Of a stretch of 64,000 nucleotides of DNA, positions 15,811 to 25,167 are shown one piece after another. Every line of letters begins with the position of its first letter. Position 1 is the first letter of the stretch. The position numbers were made by a program, and so were the translations under genes. This DNA comes from Cellulomonas soli (GTDB lineage: Bacteria; Actinomycetota; Actinomycetes; Actinomycetales; Cellulomonadaceae). The notes beneath the pieces were generated by a model. That model saw nothing but the letters and a program-made list of their open reading frames with translations, did no database searches and was not told where the DNA came from. Where the stretch lies: the NCBI RefSeq assembly GCF_013409305.1, contig NZ_JACBZJ010000001.1, forward strand, positions 1,364,001 to 1,428,000, written 5' to 3'.

Positions 15811-16068
15811 CTATGGCCAGAGCAGAGCCACGGTGTTCAGCTGATGTTCGGGTACCCAATTCGAAGGTCGGCTCTCCTCGTTCATCCATAGAAATCCCTT
15901 GCTGATCCACGCTGCGCGGCGCGCGCCAATCATCTTGCGGTCGAGATCATCCACACCAGACTCATTGCCACAGCAGTCACAGATCACGTAGTTCGGCGTC
16001 GCGCCGGGCCCCTCCCAGCCATTCTCGCCGAGATCCCAACCGCAGACCCTGCACAGTTGTAGGTTCAT
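15811..16068 (-). CDS. Cysteine-rich small protein, candidate immunity protein for the Rhs toxin
   Basis: 85 residues. Five cysteines are arranged as C6-x2-C9 (CRVCG) and C30-x-C32-C33 (ICDCCG), resembling the CPCC-type zinc-knuckle proteins found next to polymorphic toxins. The C-terminus is Trp-rich. ATG 16068 is preceded by AGGGG at 7 bases; that Shine-Dalgarno lies across the toxin stop, and only 9 bp separate the genes. Position directly after the toxin tip on the same strand is the main argument for immunity. Base composition is low for the window (about 59% G+C over 15901-16380 by hand count), as in the toxin tip. The structure of the inhibition is unknown. Confidence 0.65.
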   Translation of the reverse strand: MNLQLCRVCGWDLGENGWEGPGATPNYVICDCCGNESGVDDLDRKMIGARRAAWISKGFLWMNEESRPSNWVPEHQLNTVALLWP

Positions 16069-16077
16069 CACAGCCCC

Positions 16078-19000
16078 TTAGCGCGCACGAAACTGCTTCC
16101 ATCCTTCTCCCCGGGTCGCAGCCCGGAAGAAGGTCTGAGGCGCCCCGCCGGCGGATCTGACGCCAATGTGATTCGTGATCGGATTCCATCTCACAAATGC
16201 TCCGTCTGACGCACGCGTGCGGGTCAATGCTGGCAAGCGTGACTCCAGAAACCTGTTGGCCTTCACAACGTAACCTCTTAGGTTGCGCGCGCCAACTTCG
16301 ATCCCATGCTTGCTGAAATGCTTCATAGCATTCTCTATCGACGAGAGCTTCTTCGTCGAGTTCCACGGCGCGAAAGTGCCACTTGCCGCGCGCTCCATCT
16401 TCGGTGCTGCACGTGTGGCGAGTCGGCCGAGGGCCTGAGCGGTCTTGACGAGGCGGGCGGCCTTGACCGCGGCCACGGCCACACCGGCACCCACGAGCGT
16501 AGCGGCGGCCCCGATAGCCGCCATCTTCGCCGCGTCGCCTTCGTCGGCGGCCAGGTACGCCCCCACGGCCACGGCCCCGATAGCGAACCCGATCGGACCA
16601 GGCACGAACATCGAGGACGCCTCGGCAACCACCGCGACGACCTTGGCCAGGCCCTTCCAGGAGAACGTGCCACCCAGATCCGTGCAGTTCACCGGGTCCG
16701 CGTTGCAGTAGTCATACGCACTGGCCGACCCACCCGGCACCGGGTCCACCTGCAAGAACCGCCCGATCACCGGCGAGTACAGGCGAACACCCATCAAGAT
16801 CGTGCCCGTCGGGGTATCAGCCGACCGCTGCGCAGCCCCCAACCACCCGTACCGGCCCCGAGCAGCCGGCGGAGCGTTCCCCGTCGCCGCCGACGTCAAC
16901 GGCTCCGGGTTCCCGAACTCATCGAACGACGTGAACTGCAGACCCGACCACGACGCGACCGGCTCGCCGTCACCGATCGGCAGCGTCCCGGTCACATCCC
17001 CATGCAGATTCACCAGCTGCAACACCCGACCACCCGTACCGGTCGTGGCCACCGCGACCGCACCATCCATCCCCTCCACGAACCGCGACACCACATCCGG
17101 CAACGTGGCGTCCTCCACGATCCACGCCGGCTCATCACCATCACCATCGAAGTGACTGACCTGCTCGGTCGAGTTCGCCCACGCCCCATCCACCCACACC
17201 GACGTGTCCTGCGTGGCGAACCGCTGCAACGGATCCAGGCCCCACACGCTGCGCGTGGCGCCGGGCACCTCCTGCGCAGCCACCAGATCGTTCACGAAGT
17301 ACTCGTTGGCAGCCACGACCGACCCACCGGCCACCGGCATCGCCGTGACCCGCCCGAACAGGTCATACGACCAGGACGACCCGTTCGCCCCGCTCGTCGA
17401 GACCAACCGATCCGCAGTGTCGTACGAGGAGGTCACCGTCGTGGCGCCCGTCGTGCCCGGGCACACGTCCGCCACCGCACCGGTCGCCTGCGTGAACGAC
17501 GTCCGGTTGGTGTGCGTGTCGTACCCGTACGTGCGGGACGTGCACTGATCCGTCGCCGCGGACGTGTCGTCCACACCCGTCAGACGGCCCAGACGGTCGT
17601 ACCGGTAGTTGCGCACGCCCGTGTCCGACGCGTGCGTGATCCACTGGCCACGGTGGTTCTCCACCACCGAGTCCCGCGCGATCACCACCCCGTCCGACAC
17701 CCGCGTGTACGTCCGGGCCGTCGGCACCCGCGCCGTGTCGTACGTGACCGTCAACCGCACACCACCGGGCAACAGCTGCGACTCCAGCTGACCGTCCGGA
17801 CCCCACGTCGGCGTGATCGTGCCGGCCACCGAGTCGACCATCTGCGTGACGAACCCGCGCGGCTCCACCGCGCGGTCGTAGGTGTACGTGCGCGTCGTGC
17901 CGATCGAGTCCGTGACCGTCAGCGGCTGACCGAGCCTGTCGTAGGTCGTCCTCGTCCAACCGCCGGCCGCATCGGTGTACTTCGTCAGACGACCGAGCTT
18001 GTCGTACTCCTTGGTGATCGCCGCCGTCTCGGCGCCGTTCGCATCCACCGACGCGTTCTTGACCACGTCGCCCGTGACCGGGTCGTATGTGGTGCGCGTC
18101 GTGGCGATCGCTGCACCCGTGCCCGCGGTACCGGTCAACGCCACAGCGACGACCCGGTCCGCGGCGTCATACGTCGTCGTCGACGTGCGCTTCTCCGAGC
18201 CCACGGAATCGGTCACGACCGTCGGCGAACCGAACTGGTTGTAGCCCTCCACCCGTTTGGTAGGCAGGTTCGAGTCCATGCGCGCCGCGTCATGGCCGGT
18301 GACAGCACCGGCCGACCTCGTCAAACACGGTTGGCCGGCCCACTCCGGTCGATTGCCGCACGCAGCGTCGGTGGCGTTGGCCCCCGCCGTGTAGAAGACC
18401 GCGATCGTCGTGCCGGCGTCCACCCCGGACGACCCTGGCTTGGACGACCTCACCGCACGAGCGCGATCGTCGTACACCACCGTCGACGTCAGCGCCGACG
18501 GCTGGCCGGCGTCCACCGTGACGGAGGTCGGCTGACCGTGCTTCCAACCCGACGTGGCACCGAGCGCCGACGCGCCGTCGACGGGCGTGTAGCCGTTCTT
18601 CGTGACCAGTGGATCGAAGGTCGCGCCGGTCACCAGGGGTAGGCCGGACGACGTACCCGTCGGGACGATGTCCTGCCCGAAGGTCGTCGTGGTGGTCACA
18701 AGGTGGTACTGAGCGCCGTCGGGCTTGCCCTCGTCGTACGTGTTGGCCGTCGTCGGCCGAAGGCTCCGCACGTCACTCGAGTCGTTGCCCACTGCGAGCC
18801 GCTGCACGGGCCCGACCGAGACCAGCAGGTCCAGCCCGTCCTCGCTGTAGGCGTTGCGTGCGTCGAGCAGTTGGGCAAGTTCGGGTGGCGTCCGGGTCTC
18901 CAGCCCCCACGCGGCGAGCATCGCGGTCGCGTCAGGCAGCTTCCCCAGCGCCAGGAGCCGATTCGTCGCATCCAGGGTGCGGACCGCATTGCCGCGCCCG

Positions 19001-22000
19001 TCGTACTCGGCGGTATCGATGTACCCCTCGACCGGAGAGCCCGCCCCCGCCGGGGAGGCCGTGTTCACCTCGAGACCTGACGCGTTCAGGTACGAGACCG
19101 TGGCGGCGGAGTACCCATCGGGCCCGGGCTGCGTGGCGGTCGCCGACGTCACCGACGGCGTGTCCAGCGGACCAAAGACCGCGGTCGCGTCGGTCGGTCC
19201 ATCCTCCTGGGCCCAGGTGCTGATGGTGCCGGCGTCAAGGTCGTAGGGACCGCCGGATGCGCGCGTGAGAGGAACGCCGTACACGATGGTCGTCGTGTTG
19301 TCCGGACCCCACTGGTCAGCAGTTCCAGGCACGAGCGATGCCCTGGAGACCTGGAGGAGACGGCCGGGAGCCGGGTCGATGTAGTCACCTGCACCCGTCT
19401 TGGTCGTCCCACCCGGGCCGTAGGCGAAGCGGAACGGAGCGTCGCCCGGTGCCGTCACGGACGCCAGCCGCCCGGACGAGTCGTAGGTGTAGGACGTGAC
19501 CTGCGCCGAGGCGCCTGCGGCGACGATTCTCGGGTCAGAGACCTGCGCGAGCCGACCGTCCGCGGTGTAGGCATACGACGCGACCGGCGTCTTGGACATC
19601 GTCGCGCCATTCCACGTCCAGGCGGACGCCAGTGACACTCGGCCGGCATACGACCCCGGACTCGTCGCCGTTGCGCTAGTGGTCGTCGCATAGTCCAGCT
19701 CCACGACTTCGCATCCGCGCGCGGGAACGACCGTCGTGCACGCCTGCGCATTGCTCGGCCACCCGTCCACCCCCGGCTCGATGGGCGCGATGATCCGAGA
19801 CAGCCGCGAGACGCCAGGGACGGTCGCGACGTCGTAGATGTGGCGAGTGGCCCCCGCGGCGGCCGGCGGTGCCGTGGAGCGGATCCCGAAGTCGTTCGAG
19901 CTCGCGTTCTTCTCGAAGTCCGTGACCGTCCCGTCGATCTCGGTGAGCCTCCACGTTGTCGGCGACGTCGACGTCAGTCGCAGCGACTCGGCGCCCGGCT
20001 CGGGCCACCAGGCGCCGTCTGCCCCCTGCGTGAACCAGACGTCGGCGCCACCTGTGAGCTCGAGCGACGCGACATCGTCGTAGGGCCTGGTGATGCGTGT
20101 GTACGCGGTGCCCGCAGAGGCATCCGCCGTCCCGAGATCCCACTCGGGCCCGAACGGCGACCACAGCTCGGTCACGGAGACGTCGTCGAAATAAACAACC
20201 TTGTCAGGACTGGTGAAGCCGTCGTAGAGCCGAACTCCGGCCTCGGTGGCTCCCGCGGGGACGGTGACGTCAAGCGTCAGACGCTGCCATGCATTCGTCA
20301 GGGCAGCCCGCGACGACTTCGTGTTCTCGTAGGGCGCTGTCCCGACGCGTGTGAACGCGCCGATCTGAAGGGCGTAGTCGCTCGACGAGAGGAGCCCGGT
20401 GGCCGCAGGCACGTAGATCCACGCTGACACCCGATAGGAACGGCCGGGCTTCATCCCGAGTCGCATCCCGCCGACGTCGCTGCCTCCCACTGCTGCAAAC
20501 GAGTAGGCGCTACCCGCAACCGGGCTGACCCTGTAGGACGTGCTTCCGGAGTGGTGGAGCGTCGTGTCCACCGTGACAGTGGCGGAGCCCGGGCTCGACA
20601 TCCCCGCGGCGTCCGATCCCTCTTGCTGTGCCGTTGTCAGCGCGTCCTTCTGCAGCTGGTAACCACCATCCGTGTCGCGCGAGGAGGTTGTGCGGACGAG
20701 CGCGATACCGAACTCCTCGACGTCCGTCACGGACATCGTGCTGTCACCCGTCAGCAGGTTCACCGAAGCCGGCCCGACCGATGCGGTCGCGGCGCCATCG
20801 GCGTCCGGGTCGACATTCAACGTCACCCACTGCGTGTCCTTCGGCGTCGTGCCGCTCGGCGACGAGGACAGCTGAGCGCGAATCTGCACGGGCCCACCCT
20901 CGAATCCGAGCGCTCGACCCACGTCCCACGTCGTGTAGCCCGACGTCGCCGGGAGCTCCTGCCAGGGTGAGCTCCACGCCTGCCCTGCCGAGGTCGACAG
21001 CAGAGCCGGCGGGACGTCCTTCACGTCCGTGGCCGGCGAGTCCGGCCCGCGGCGCCACTGGAAGTGCACATAGGCGAGCCCGGGCATGGCTTCGACCGCG
21101 ATGCGCGCACGCTGCACGACCTGGGCGCCGTCCTCAGGGCCGACGATACCGGCCTGACCGACCCTGAAGACGTACTTGCTGATTCCCGAGACGTTGCCCG
21201 CCCGGTCGACGGCCTGCACCTGCAGGACGTGCCGACCGGCGTCGGGGGGCGTCACGCTGATGGCCGCTGCTGCACCCGACGTCGTCGTCACCTGCTGTGC
21301 CGGGTCGGGAGCCTTGTCGAGGCCCCAGCGGTAGCCGGAGACAGTGCCGTCGCCCGACGGCATGCTCACGGTGAAGGCACCGGCCTGACCGGGCTCACCG
21401 TGCCACGCGGCGTCGCTCGGATAGGCGGTCGAGGCGACGTTCGGAGCCAAGGGAGCGACCGTGTCGATACCGAACCAGAACCAGTCGCTCTGCTGGCCGA
21501 AGAGGCAGCAATCACCGGACTTGACGGCCCAGTAGTAGATGCCTCCTTCTTTCAGCGCAGGAGAGACCGTCGTCGAGATCGCCGCGCCGGCGGTCGCCGC
21601 GACGACGCCGCGGTAGACCTCCGCGTTGGCGTTTGCGTCCATCACCCAGAAGTGACCGTTCAGGCCGCCGACGTCGGCGTCGGTGATGGTGGCGTACAAG
21701 GTCGGCGTCGCCGTACCGATCCAGTTGACGATCGGCTTGAACGTGGGTGCGCCGGACATCGAGGTGTTGGTCGGCTTGTCCGGCACCGAGTTGTAGGTCG
21801 TCCACAGGGTGGGGATCCCCGCGCCGTTGTTAGCGGAGTAGAACTTCTTCCACCCGTAGTTGTCGCCCTCGTTCGCGGCCTTCAGCGCGATGTTCCCGTC
21901 CGGCTGGCCGGTGTTCGCCCAGATCTGCGCGAGGCCCGTGACGTTGGTGACCGCCCAGTCGCCGCACGCGGTCGCAGTCGACGAGGCGACGACGCCACCG

Positions 22001-23406
22001 AGCGGGGGCTGCGAGCCCCACCCGACCGTCCCTGAGTTAGCGGGGTTGGCGGCGAGGACGTCCCACTGCCGGGCGACGGTGCACGACCACGCGTAGTAGT
22101 TGTACAGACCCAGCTCCGACTCGAGCACCTGCTTGCCGGCGAGCGGCGCTGTCGGGAACGTGATGAAGGCGCGCCCGATGTGGGTCCCCCCGTCGTAGGT
22201 CCCGATGTTGAGGGTGCCTTCGCCCTCTCGGTTCTGTTCGTAGCCCTTGAGGATGTAGGTGTCGAACCCCATCTGGAACTCGAACTGAGGGTCGACCACC
22301 ACCGGGTACTCGGTGTCCGGGTCGTGGAGGAACTCCTCCTGTGGAGTCAAGGTCAAGAGGGCCGCGTCGGGCTCCTGCTGGTCCACATCGTGCTCGACGG
22401 CGACCAGCCCTGAGGCGGTGTCGATGCTGCCATCGCCCGGGGGCGCGGCCGGCGTGTCGGCTCCGCCCTCGGCGCTCGTGCGCGGCGTCGACGTCTCAGC
22501 TCCGGAGACGACCCACTCGGGCATCGGCGACAGTCTCGTCAGAGCCGGGTCCTCGGCCGGACGGTCCACGGTCAGCGGGAACGCCCGACCGCCGTCGGTC
22601 TCGGCGTCCCACATCAGGGCGGTCGGTGACGAGGCGACGACCGCCCCGTCCGCGACGACCGACAGGCCGCCATCCTCCGTAGTCGCGACCTCACCGCCGG
22701 TCGAGGCGACGGTGAGCGGCAGCTCAAGGGACTCACCCGACCCGGGCCGCTCGTTGATCACGAAGAACTGCTCCAGGCCCGTACTCGTGGCCTCGACGAC
22801 CAGATCGATGCCCTGGCGAACATCGGGGTACACCGCACGTCGACCCTCGAGCCGCGGAGCGGGGAGCGGGCCGCCCCAGCTGATCTCGGTCGTCACACCG
22901 GACGCCGGCTCCGTCAGCGTGGCCAGCGTGGTCGCCTCCTCCGTGCCCGGGCCGAGGACCGAACCTCCCGAGAGGGTCAGGTCCGCGCCCTGCGCGATGG
23001 GCTGGACCGTGCCATCGGCTTGAGCCTCGAGTGTCAGATCGACCGGCGACCAGTCCTCGGCTGCCGAACCATCGCCACCCTCACGCACCCAGACCGGCCC
23101 GGCGCCCTGCGAGGACGCCATCCGTCCGTCGGGCAGGGCGAAGACCGATCCGACCTCTGTTCGCTCGCCGATCACCTCGACCGGCTGGTTCTGCAACCTG
23201 GCGATCGCCTGCGCCGACACCGCATCCGCGGCGGTGAGCGGCTCCGGGTCCTCGACCACCTGCGATGCCGCCGGCTCGACTACGCGGGGCGCAGCGGCTG
23301 CGGGCAGCCCGACCATCGCCACAGCCGCCACGGCCGCCGCCGCGGTGGCGGGGACGAAGAGGCGCCAACGAGCCGGAACACCGAAGAGCGAACGCAGACC
23401 AGGCAC
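16078..23406 (-). CDS. Secreted Rhs/YD-repeat polymorphic toxin with C-terminal nuclease-like tip
   Basis: 2442 residues from GTG 23406, preceded by a G-rich Shine-Dalgarno. A Sec signal peptide ends near residue 39 (AVAMVGLPAAAA). A DNRLRE-like adhesion domain covers about 370-510 (VVVDPQFEFQMGFDTYILKG). Ig/Fn3-like segments follow, then a carbohydrate-binding-module-like domain at about 950-1085 ending FDDVSVTELW. YD repeats (TYDAADR, YDRLGR, YDLFGR) fill about 1230-2160 and build the Rhs shell. The core RHS motif LYSPVIGRFLQVDPVPGG is near 2210-2230. After YDYCNADPVNCTDLGG the protein changes to a hydrophobic linker (about 2245-2330) and a tip of about 100 residues with KHFSKHGIEVG, a Tyr/Lys/Phe helix and the end APQTFFRAATRG. 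That tip pattern resembles BECR-fold RNases (inference). It is followed by its candidate immunity gene. Confidence 0.87.
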   Translation of the reverse strand: MPGLRSLFGVPARWRLFVPATAAAAVAAVAMVGLPAAAAPRVVEPAASQVVEDPEPLTAADAVSAQAIARLQNQPVEVIGERTEVGSVFALPDGRMASSQGAGPVWVREGGDGSAAEDWSPVDLTLEAQADGTVQPIAQGADLTLSGGSVLGPGTEEATTLATLTEPASGVTTEISWGGPLPAPRLEGRRAVYPDVRQGIDLVVEATSTGLEQFFVINERPGSGESLELPLTVASTGGEVATTEDGGLSVVADGAVVASSPTALMWDAETDGGRAFPLTVDRPAEDPALTRLSPMPEWVVSGAETSTPRTSAEGGADTPAAPPGDGSIDTASGLVAVEHDVDQQEPDAALLTLTPQEEFLHDPDTEYPVVVDPQFEFQMGFDTYILKGYEQNREGEGTLNIGTYDGGTHIGRAFITFPTAPLAGKQVLESELGLYNYYAWSCTVARQWDVLAANPANSGTVGWGSQPPLGGVVASSTATACGDWAVTNVTGLAQIWANTGQPDGNIALKAANEGDNYGWKKFYSANNGAGIPTLWTTYNSVPDKPTNTSMSGAPTFKPIVNWIGTATPTLYATITDADVGGLNGHFWVMDANANAEVYRGVVAATAGAAISTTVSPALKEGGIYYWAVKSGDCCLFGQQSDWFWFGIDTVAPLAPNVASTAYPSDAAWHGEPGQAGAFTVSMPSGDGTVSGYRWGLDKAPDPAQQVTTTSGAAAAISVTPPDAGRHVLQVQAVDRAGNVSGISKYVFRVGQAGIVGPEDGAQVVQRARIAVEAMPGLAYVHFQWRRGPDSPATDVKDVPPALLSTSAGQAWSSPWQELPATSGYTTWDVGRALGFEGGPVQIRAQLSSSPSGTTPKDTQWVTLNVDPDADGAATASVGPASVNLLTGDSTMSVTDVEEFGIALVRTTSSRDTDGGYQLQKDALTTAQQEGSDAAGMSSPGSATVTVDTTLHHSGSTSYRVSPVAGSAYSFAAVGGSDVGGMRLGMKPGRSYRVSAWIYVPAATGLLSSSDYALQIGAFTRVGTAPYENTKSSRAALTNAWQRLTLDVTVPAGATEAGVRLYDGFTSPDKVVYFDDVSVTELWSPFGPEWDLGTADASAGTAYTRITRPYDDVASLELTGGADVWFTQGADGAWWPEPGAESLRLTSTSPTTWRLTEIDGTVTDFEKNASSNDFGIRSTAPPAAAGATRHIYDVATVPGVSRLSRIIAPIEPGVDGWPSNAQACTTVVPARGCEVVELDYATTTSATATSPGSYAGRVSLASAWTWNGATMSKTPVASYAYTADGRLAQVSDPRIVAAGASAQVTSYTYDSSGRLASVTAPGDAPFRFAYGPGGTTKTGAGDYIDPAPGRLLQVSRASLVPGTADQWGPDNTTTIVYGVPLTRASGGPYDLDAGTISTWAQEDGPTDATAVFGPLDTPSVTSATATQPGPDGYSAATVSYLNASGLEVNTASPAGAGSPVEGYIDTAEYDGRGNAVRTLDATNRLLALGKLPDATAMLAAWGLETRTPPELAQLLDARNAYSEDGLDLLVSVGPVQRLAVGNDSSDVRSLRPTTANTYDEGKPDGAQYHLVTTTTTFGQDIVPTGTSSGLPLVTGATFDPLVTKNGYTPVDGASALGATSGWKHGQPTSVTVDAGQPSALTSTVVYDDRARAVRSSKPGSSGVDAGTTIAVFYTAGANATDAACGNRPEWAGQPCLTRSAGAVTGHDAARMDSNLPTKRVEGYNQFGSPTVVTDSVGSEKRTSTTTYDAADRVVAVALTGTAGTGAAIATTRTTYDPVTGDVVKNASVDANGAETAAITKEYDKLGRLTKYTDAAGGWTRTTYDRLGQPLTVTDSIGTTRTYTYDRAVEPRGFVTQMVDSVAGTITPTWGPDGQLESQLLPGGVRLTVTYDTARVPTARTYTRVSDGVVIARDSVVENHRGQWITHASDTGVRNYRYDRLGRLTGVDDTSAATDQCTSRTYGYDTHTNRTSFTQATGAVADVCPGTTGATTVTSSYDTADRLVSTSGANGSSWSYDLFGRVTAMPVAGGSVVAANEYFVNDLVAAQEVPGATRSVWGLDPLQRFATQDTSVWVDGAWANSTEQVSHFDGDGDEPAWIVEDATLPDVVSRFVEGMDGAVAVATTGTGGRVLQLVNLHGDVTGTLPIGDGEPVASWSGLQFTSFDEFGNPEPLTSAATGNAPPAARGRYGWLGAAQRSADTPTGTILMGVRLYSPVIGRFLQVDPVPGGSASAYDYCNADPVNCTDLGGTFSWKGLAKVVAVVAEASSMFVPGPIGFAIGAVAVGAYLAADEGDAAKMAAIGAAATLVGAGVAVAAVKAARLVKTAQALGRLATRAAPKMERAASGTFAPWNSTKKLSSIENAMKHFSKHGIEVGARNLRGYVVKANRFLESRLPALTRTRASDGAFVRWNPITNHIGVRSAGGAPQTFFRAATRGEGWKQFRAR

Positions 23407-23661
23407 CCAGGACCCCCTACGAGACCGGAGCGCACCCGCTGCGAGCTCCGCACCGTGCAGGCTTCTGCGCCGTCACGAATCACAGCAGACGCTAACCAGA
23501 GTGATAGGTGTTACGACCCCCTTTCAGGCCGGGAACCGACCTGGGACTCCCGGTGCCACCCGGATGGCCTAGTTCGCGACGCGCGGCAGCACCACTCCAG
23601 CGGGCACCCGGAGGCCAACGATGGGTCGCGCGCCCCACCGCCGCGCTCCTAGGCTCGTCCC

Positions 23662-24279
23662 ATGGCCCGCTACCTGGACGTCCACCCCGAGAATCCCCAG
23701 CCACGGTCGATCAGCCAGGTCGTCGCGATGCTGCGGGACGACGCGGTGATCGCGTACCCGACCGACTCCTGCTACGCGCTCGGCACGCGGATCGAGAACC
23801 ACGCGGGGGCCGACCGCATCCGGCAGATCCGGCACCTGGACGACAAGCACCACTTCACGCTGGTGTGCGCCGACTTCGCCCAGCTCGGGCAGCTGGTCGT
23901 GCTGGACAACAGCGCGTTCCGGGCGATCAAGGCAGCCACGCCGGGTCCGTACACGTTCATCCTGCCGGCCACGCCCGAGGTGCCGCGTCGGCTCGCGCAC
24001 GCCAAGAAGCGCTCGGTGGGGGTGCGGATCACCGAGCACCCGGTGGCGCAGGCGATCCTGCGCGAGCTGGGCGAGCCGCTGCTGTCGAGCACGCTGCTGA
24101 TGCCCGGGTCGGAGTGGCCGATGACCGAGGGCTGGCAGATCAAGGAGGAGCTCGACGCGGTCCTGGACGCCGTGGTCGACGCCGGGGACTGCGGGACGGA
24201 GCCGACGACGGTCGTCGACTGGACCGAGGGCGCACCCGAGGTCGTGCGGGTCGGCGCGGGCGACCCGGACCGGTTCTGA
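23662..24279 (+). CDS. Sua5/YciO/YrdC-family protein (threonylcarbamoyl-AMP synthase-like)
   Basis: 205 residues, the single-domain YciO-like length. The nucleotide-binding signature is present: IAYPTDSCYALGTRI (about 30-44), IRQIRHLDDKHHFTLVC (about 53-70) and GPYTFILPAT (about 93-102). YrdC enzymes make threonylcarbamoyl-AMP for tRNA t6A modification. YciO-type members have a weaker or different activity, so this may not be the essential copy, which usually lies near prmC. It is divergent from the rhs gene across a 255-bp spacer in which I see only a lower-GC stretch around 23480-23515 that may hold the promoters. Confidence 0.82.
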   Translation: MARYLDVHPENPQPRSISQVVAMLRDDAVIAYPTDSCYALGTRIENHAGADRIRQIRHLDDKHHFTLVCADFAQLGQLVVLDNSAFRAIKAATPGPYTFILPATPEVPRRLAHAKKRSVGVRITEHPVAQAILRELGEPLLSSTLLMPGSEWPMTEGWQIKEELDAVLDAVVDAGDCGTEPTTVVDWTEGAPEVVRVGAGDPDRF

Positions 24280-24332
24280 GCCGACCTGCGGGTGCGCGGT
24301 GAACGAGCCCGCGGTCGAACCCGCGTGCCCGC

Positions 24333-24878
24333 GTGATGCTCGTCGGGCTGGCTCCTGCGGCGCACGGCGGCAACCGCACGGGCCGGCTGTTCACCGGCGA
24401 CCCGTCGGGCGACTTCCTGTTCGCGGCGCTGCACCGCACCGGGTACGCGTCGCAGCCGACGTCGACCGCGAAGGACGACGGCCTGGTGCTCACCGGTCTG
24501 CGGATGGCCGCACCCGTGCGGTGCGCGCCGCCGGCGAACGCCCCGACGCCCGAGGAGCGGCGCACCTGCGGGCCGTACCTGGCGCGCGAGCTGGCGCTGC
24601 TCGAACCGGCGGTCGTCGTCGTGCTCGGGGGGTTCGGCTGGAAGGCCGTGCTCGCGACGCTCGCCGAGCAGGGGTGGGACGTGCCGCGTCCGCGACCCGT
24701 GTTCGGCCACGGCGCGCAGGTCGTGCTCACCCGCACGGGCGACGACGGGCGGGAGCGGTCCGTGACGCTGCTCGGCTGCTTCCACGTGAGCCCGCACAAC
24801 ACGTACACGGGTCGACTGACCCCGACGATGCTCGACGCGGTCCTCGTGCGGGCCCGAGAGCTGGCCGCCCGCGGCTGA
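24333..24878 (+). CDS. Uracil-DNA glycosylase family 5 (UDGb), 5'-truncated
   Basis: 181 residues beginning VMLVGLAPAAHGGNRTGRLF, which is the family active-site motif 1 normally found about 50 residues in. The other landmarks are present: RCAPPANAPTPEERRTC with two iron-sulphur cysteines, VVVLGGFGWKAVL, and HVSPHNTYTGRLTP near the C-terminus. An in-frame TGA at 24300-24302 closes the frame only eleven codons upstream, so the usual N-terminal segment, which supplies the other cluster cysteines, cannot be encoded. The previous gene stops at 24279. No convincing Shine-Dalgarno precedes the GTG-ATG. It is probably inactive or reduced; I treat it as a truncated gene. Confidence 0.7.
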   Translation: MMLVGLAPAAHGGNRTGRLFTGDPSGDFLFAALHRTGYASQPTSTAKDDGLVLTGLRMAAPVRCAPPANAPTPEERRTCGPYLARELALLEPAVVVVLGGFGWKAVLATLAEQGWDVPRPRPVFGHGAQVVLTRTGDDGRERSVTLLGCFHVSPHNTYTGRLTPTMLDAVLVRARELAARG

Positions 24879-24971
24879 ACCCTCGGCGCGCAGGCGCATC
24901 GACGCGAGGGCAGACTCGACCAGGTACCCGGCGGTCCCCGAACCCGCCGGTGCGTCGACGAAGGAGCACTC

Positions 24972-25151
24972 ATGGGCATCGACGACCTGGTGGGCAAGGC
25001 GAAGGACGCGCTCGCGCAGCACGGTGACGCCGTCGACGACGCGATCGACAAGGTCGCCGAGACCGTCAAGGAGCGCACGAACGACGACCAGGACAAGACC
25101 GTCGACTCCGTGACCGAGAAGGCCAAGGACTTCCTGGACAAGCAGAAGTAG
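24972..25151 (+). CDS. Small MT0933-like (Rv0909-type) antitoxin family protein
   Basis: 59 residues, acidic and helical: it starts MGIDDLVGKAKDALAQHGDA and ends KAKDFLDKQK. This charged amphipathic composition and length match the actinobacterial MT0933-like antitoxin family, whose Mycobacterium tuberculosis member neutralises a neighbouring toxin. No toxin partner lies on either side here, so it may be an orphan or have another role. AAGGAG is 6 bases before the ATG, a strong start. It was too short for a routine open-frame listing. It is convergent with the DUF3320 gene, with only 16 bp between stops. Confidence 0.7.
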   Translation: MGIDDLVGKAKDALAQHGDAVDDAIDKVAETVKERTNDDQDKTVDSVTEKAKDFLDKQK

Positions 25152-25167
25152 CCGAGGGCCGCGCCGC

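Noticed and set aside
16306..18642. 778-residue plus-strand frame opposite the Rhs gene
   Set aside because: Arg/His-rich shadow of YD-repeat DNA, with no start signal or family resemblance.
21000..23400. Possible CRISPR-like or phage tail-fibre repeats in the N-terminal Rhs region
   Set aside because: Repetition is at protein-domain level (YD and Ig-like units), with no regular short repeats and spacers.
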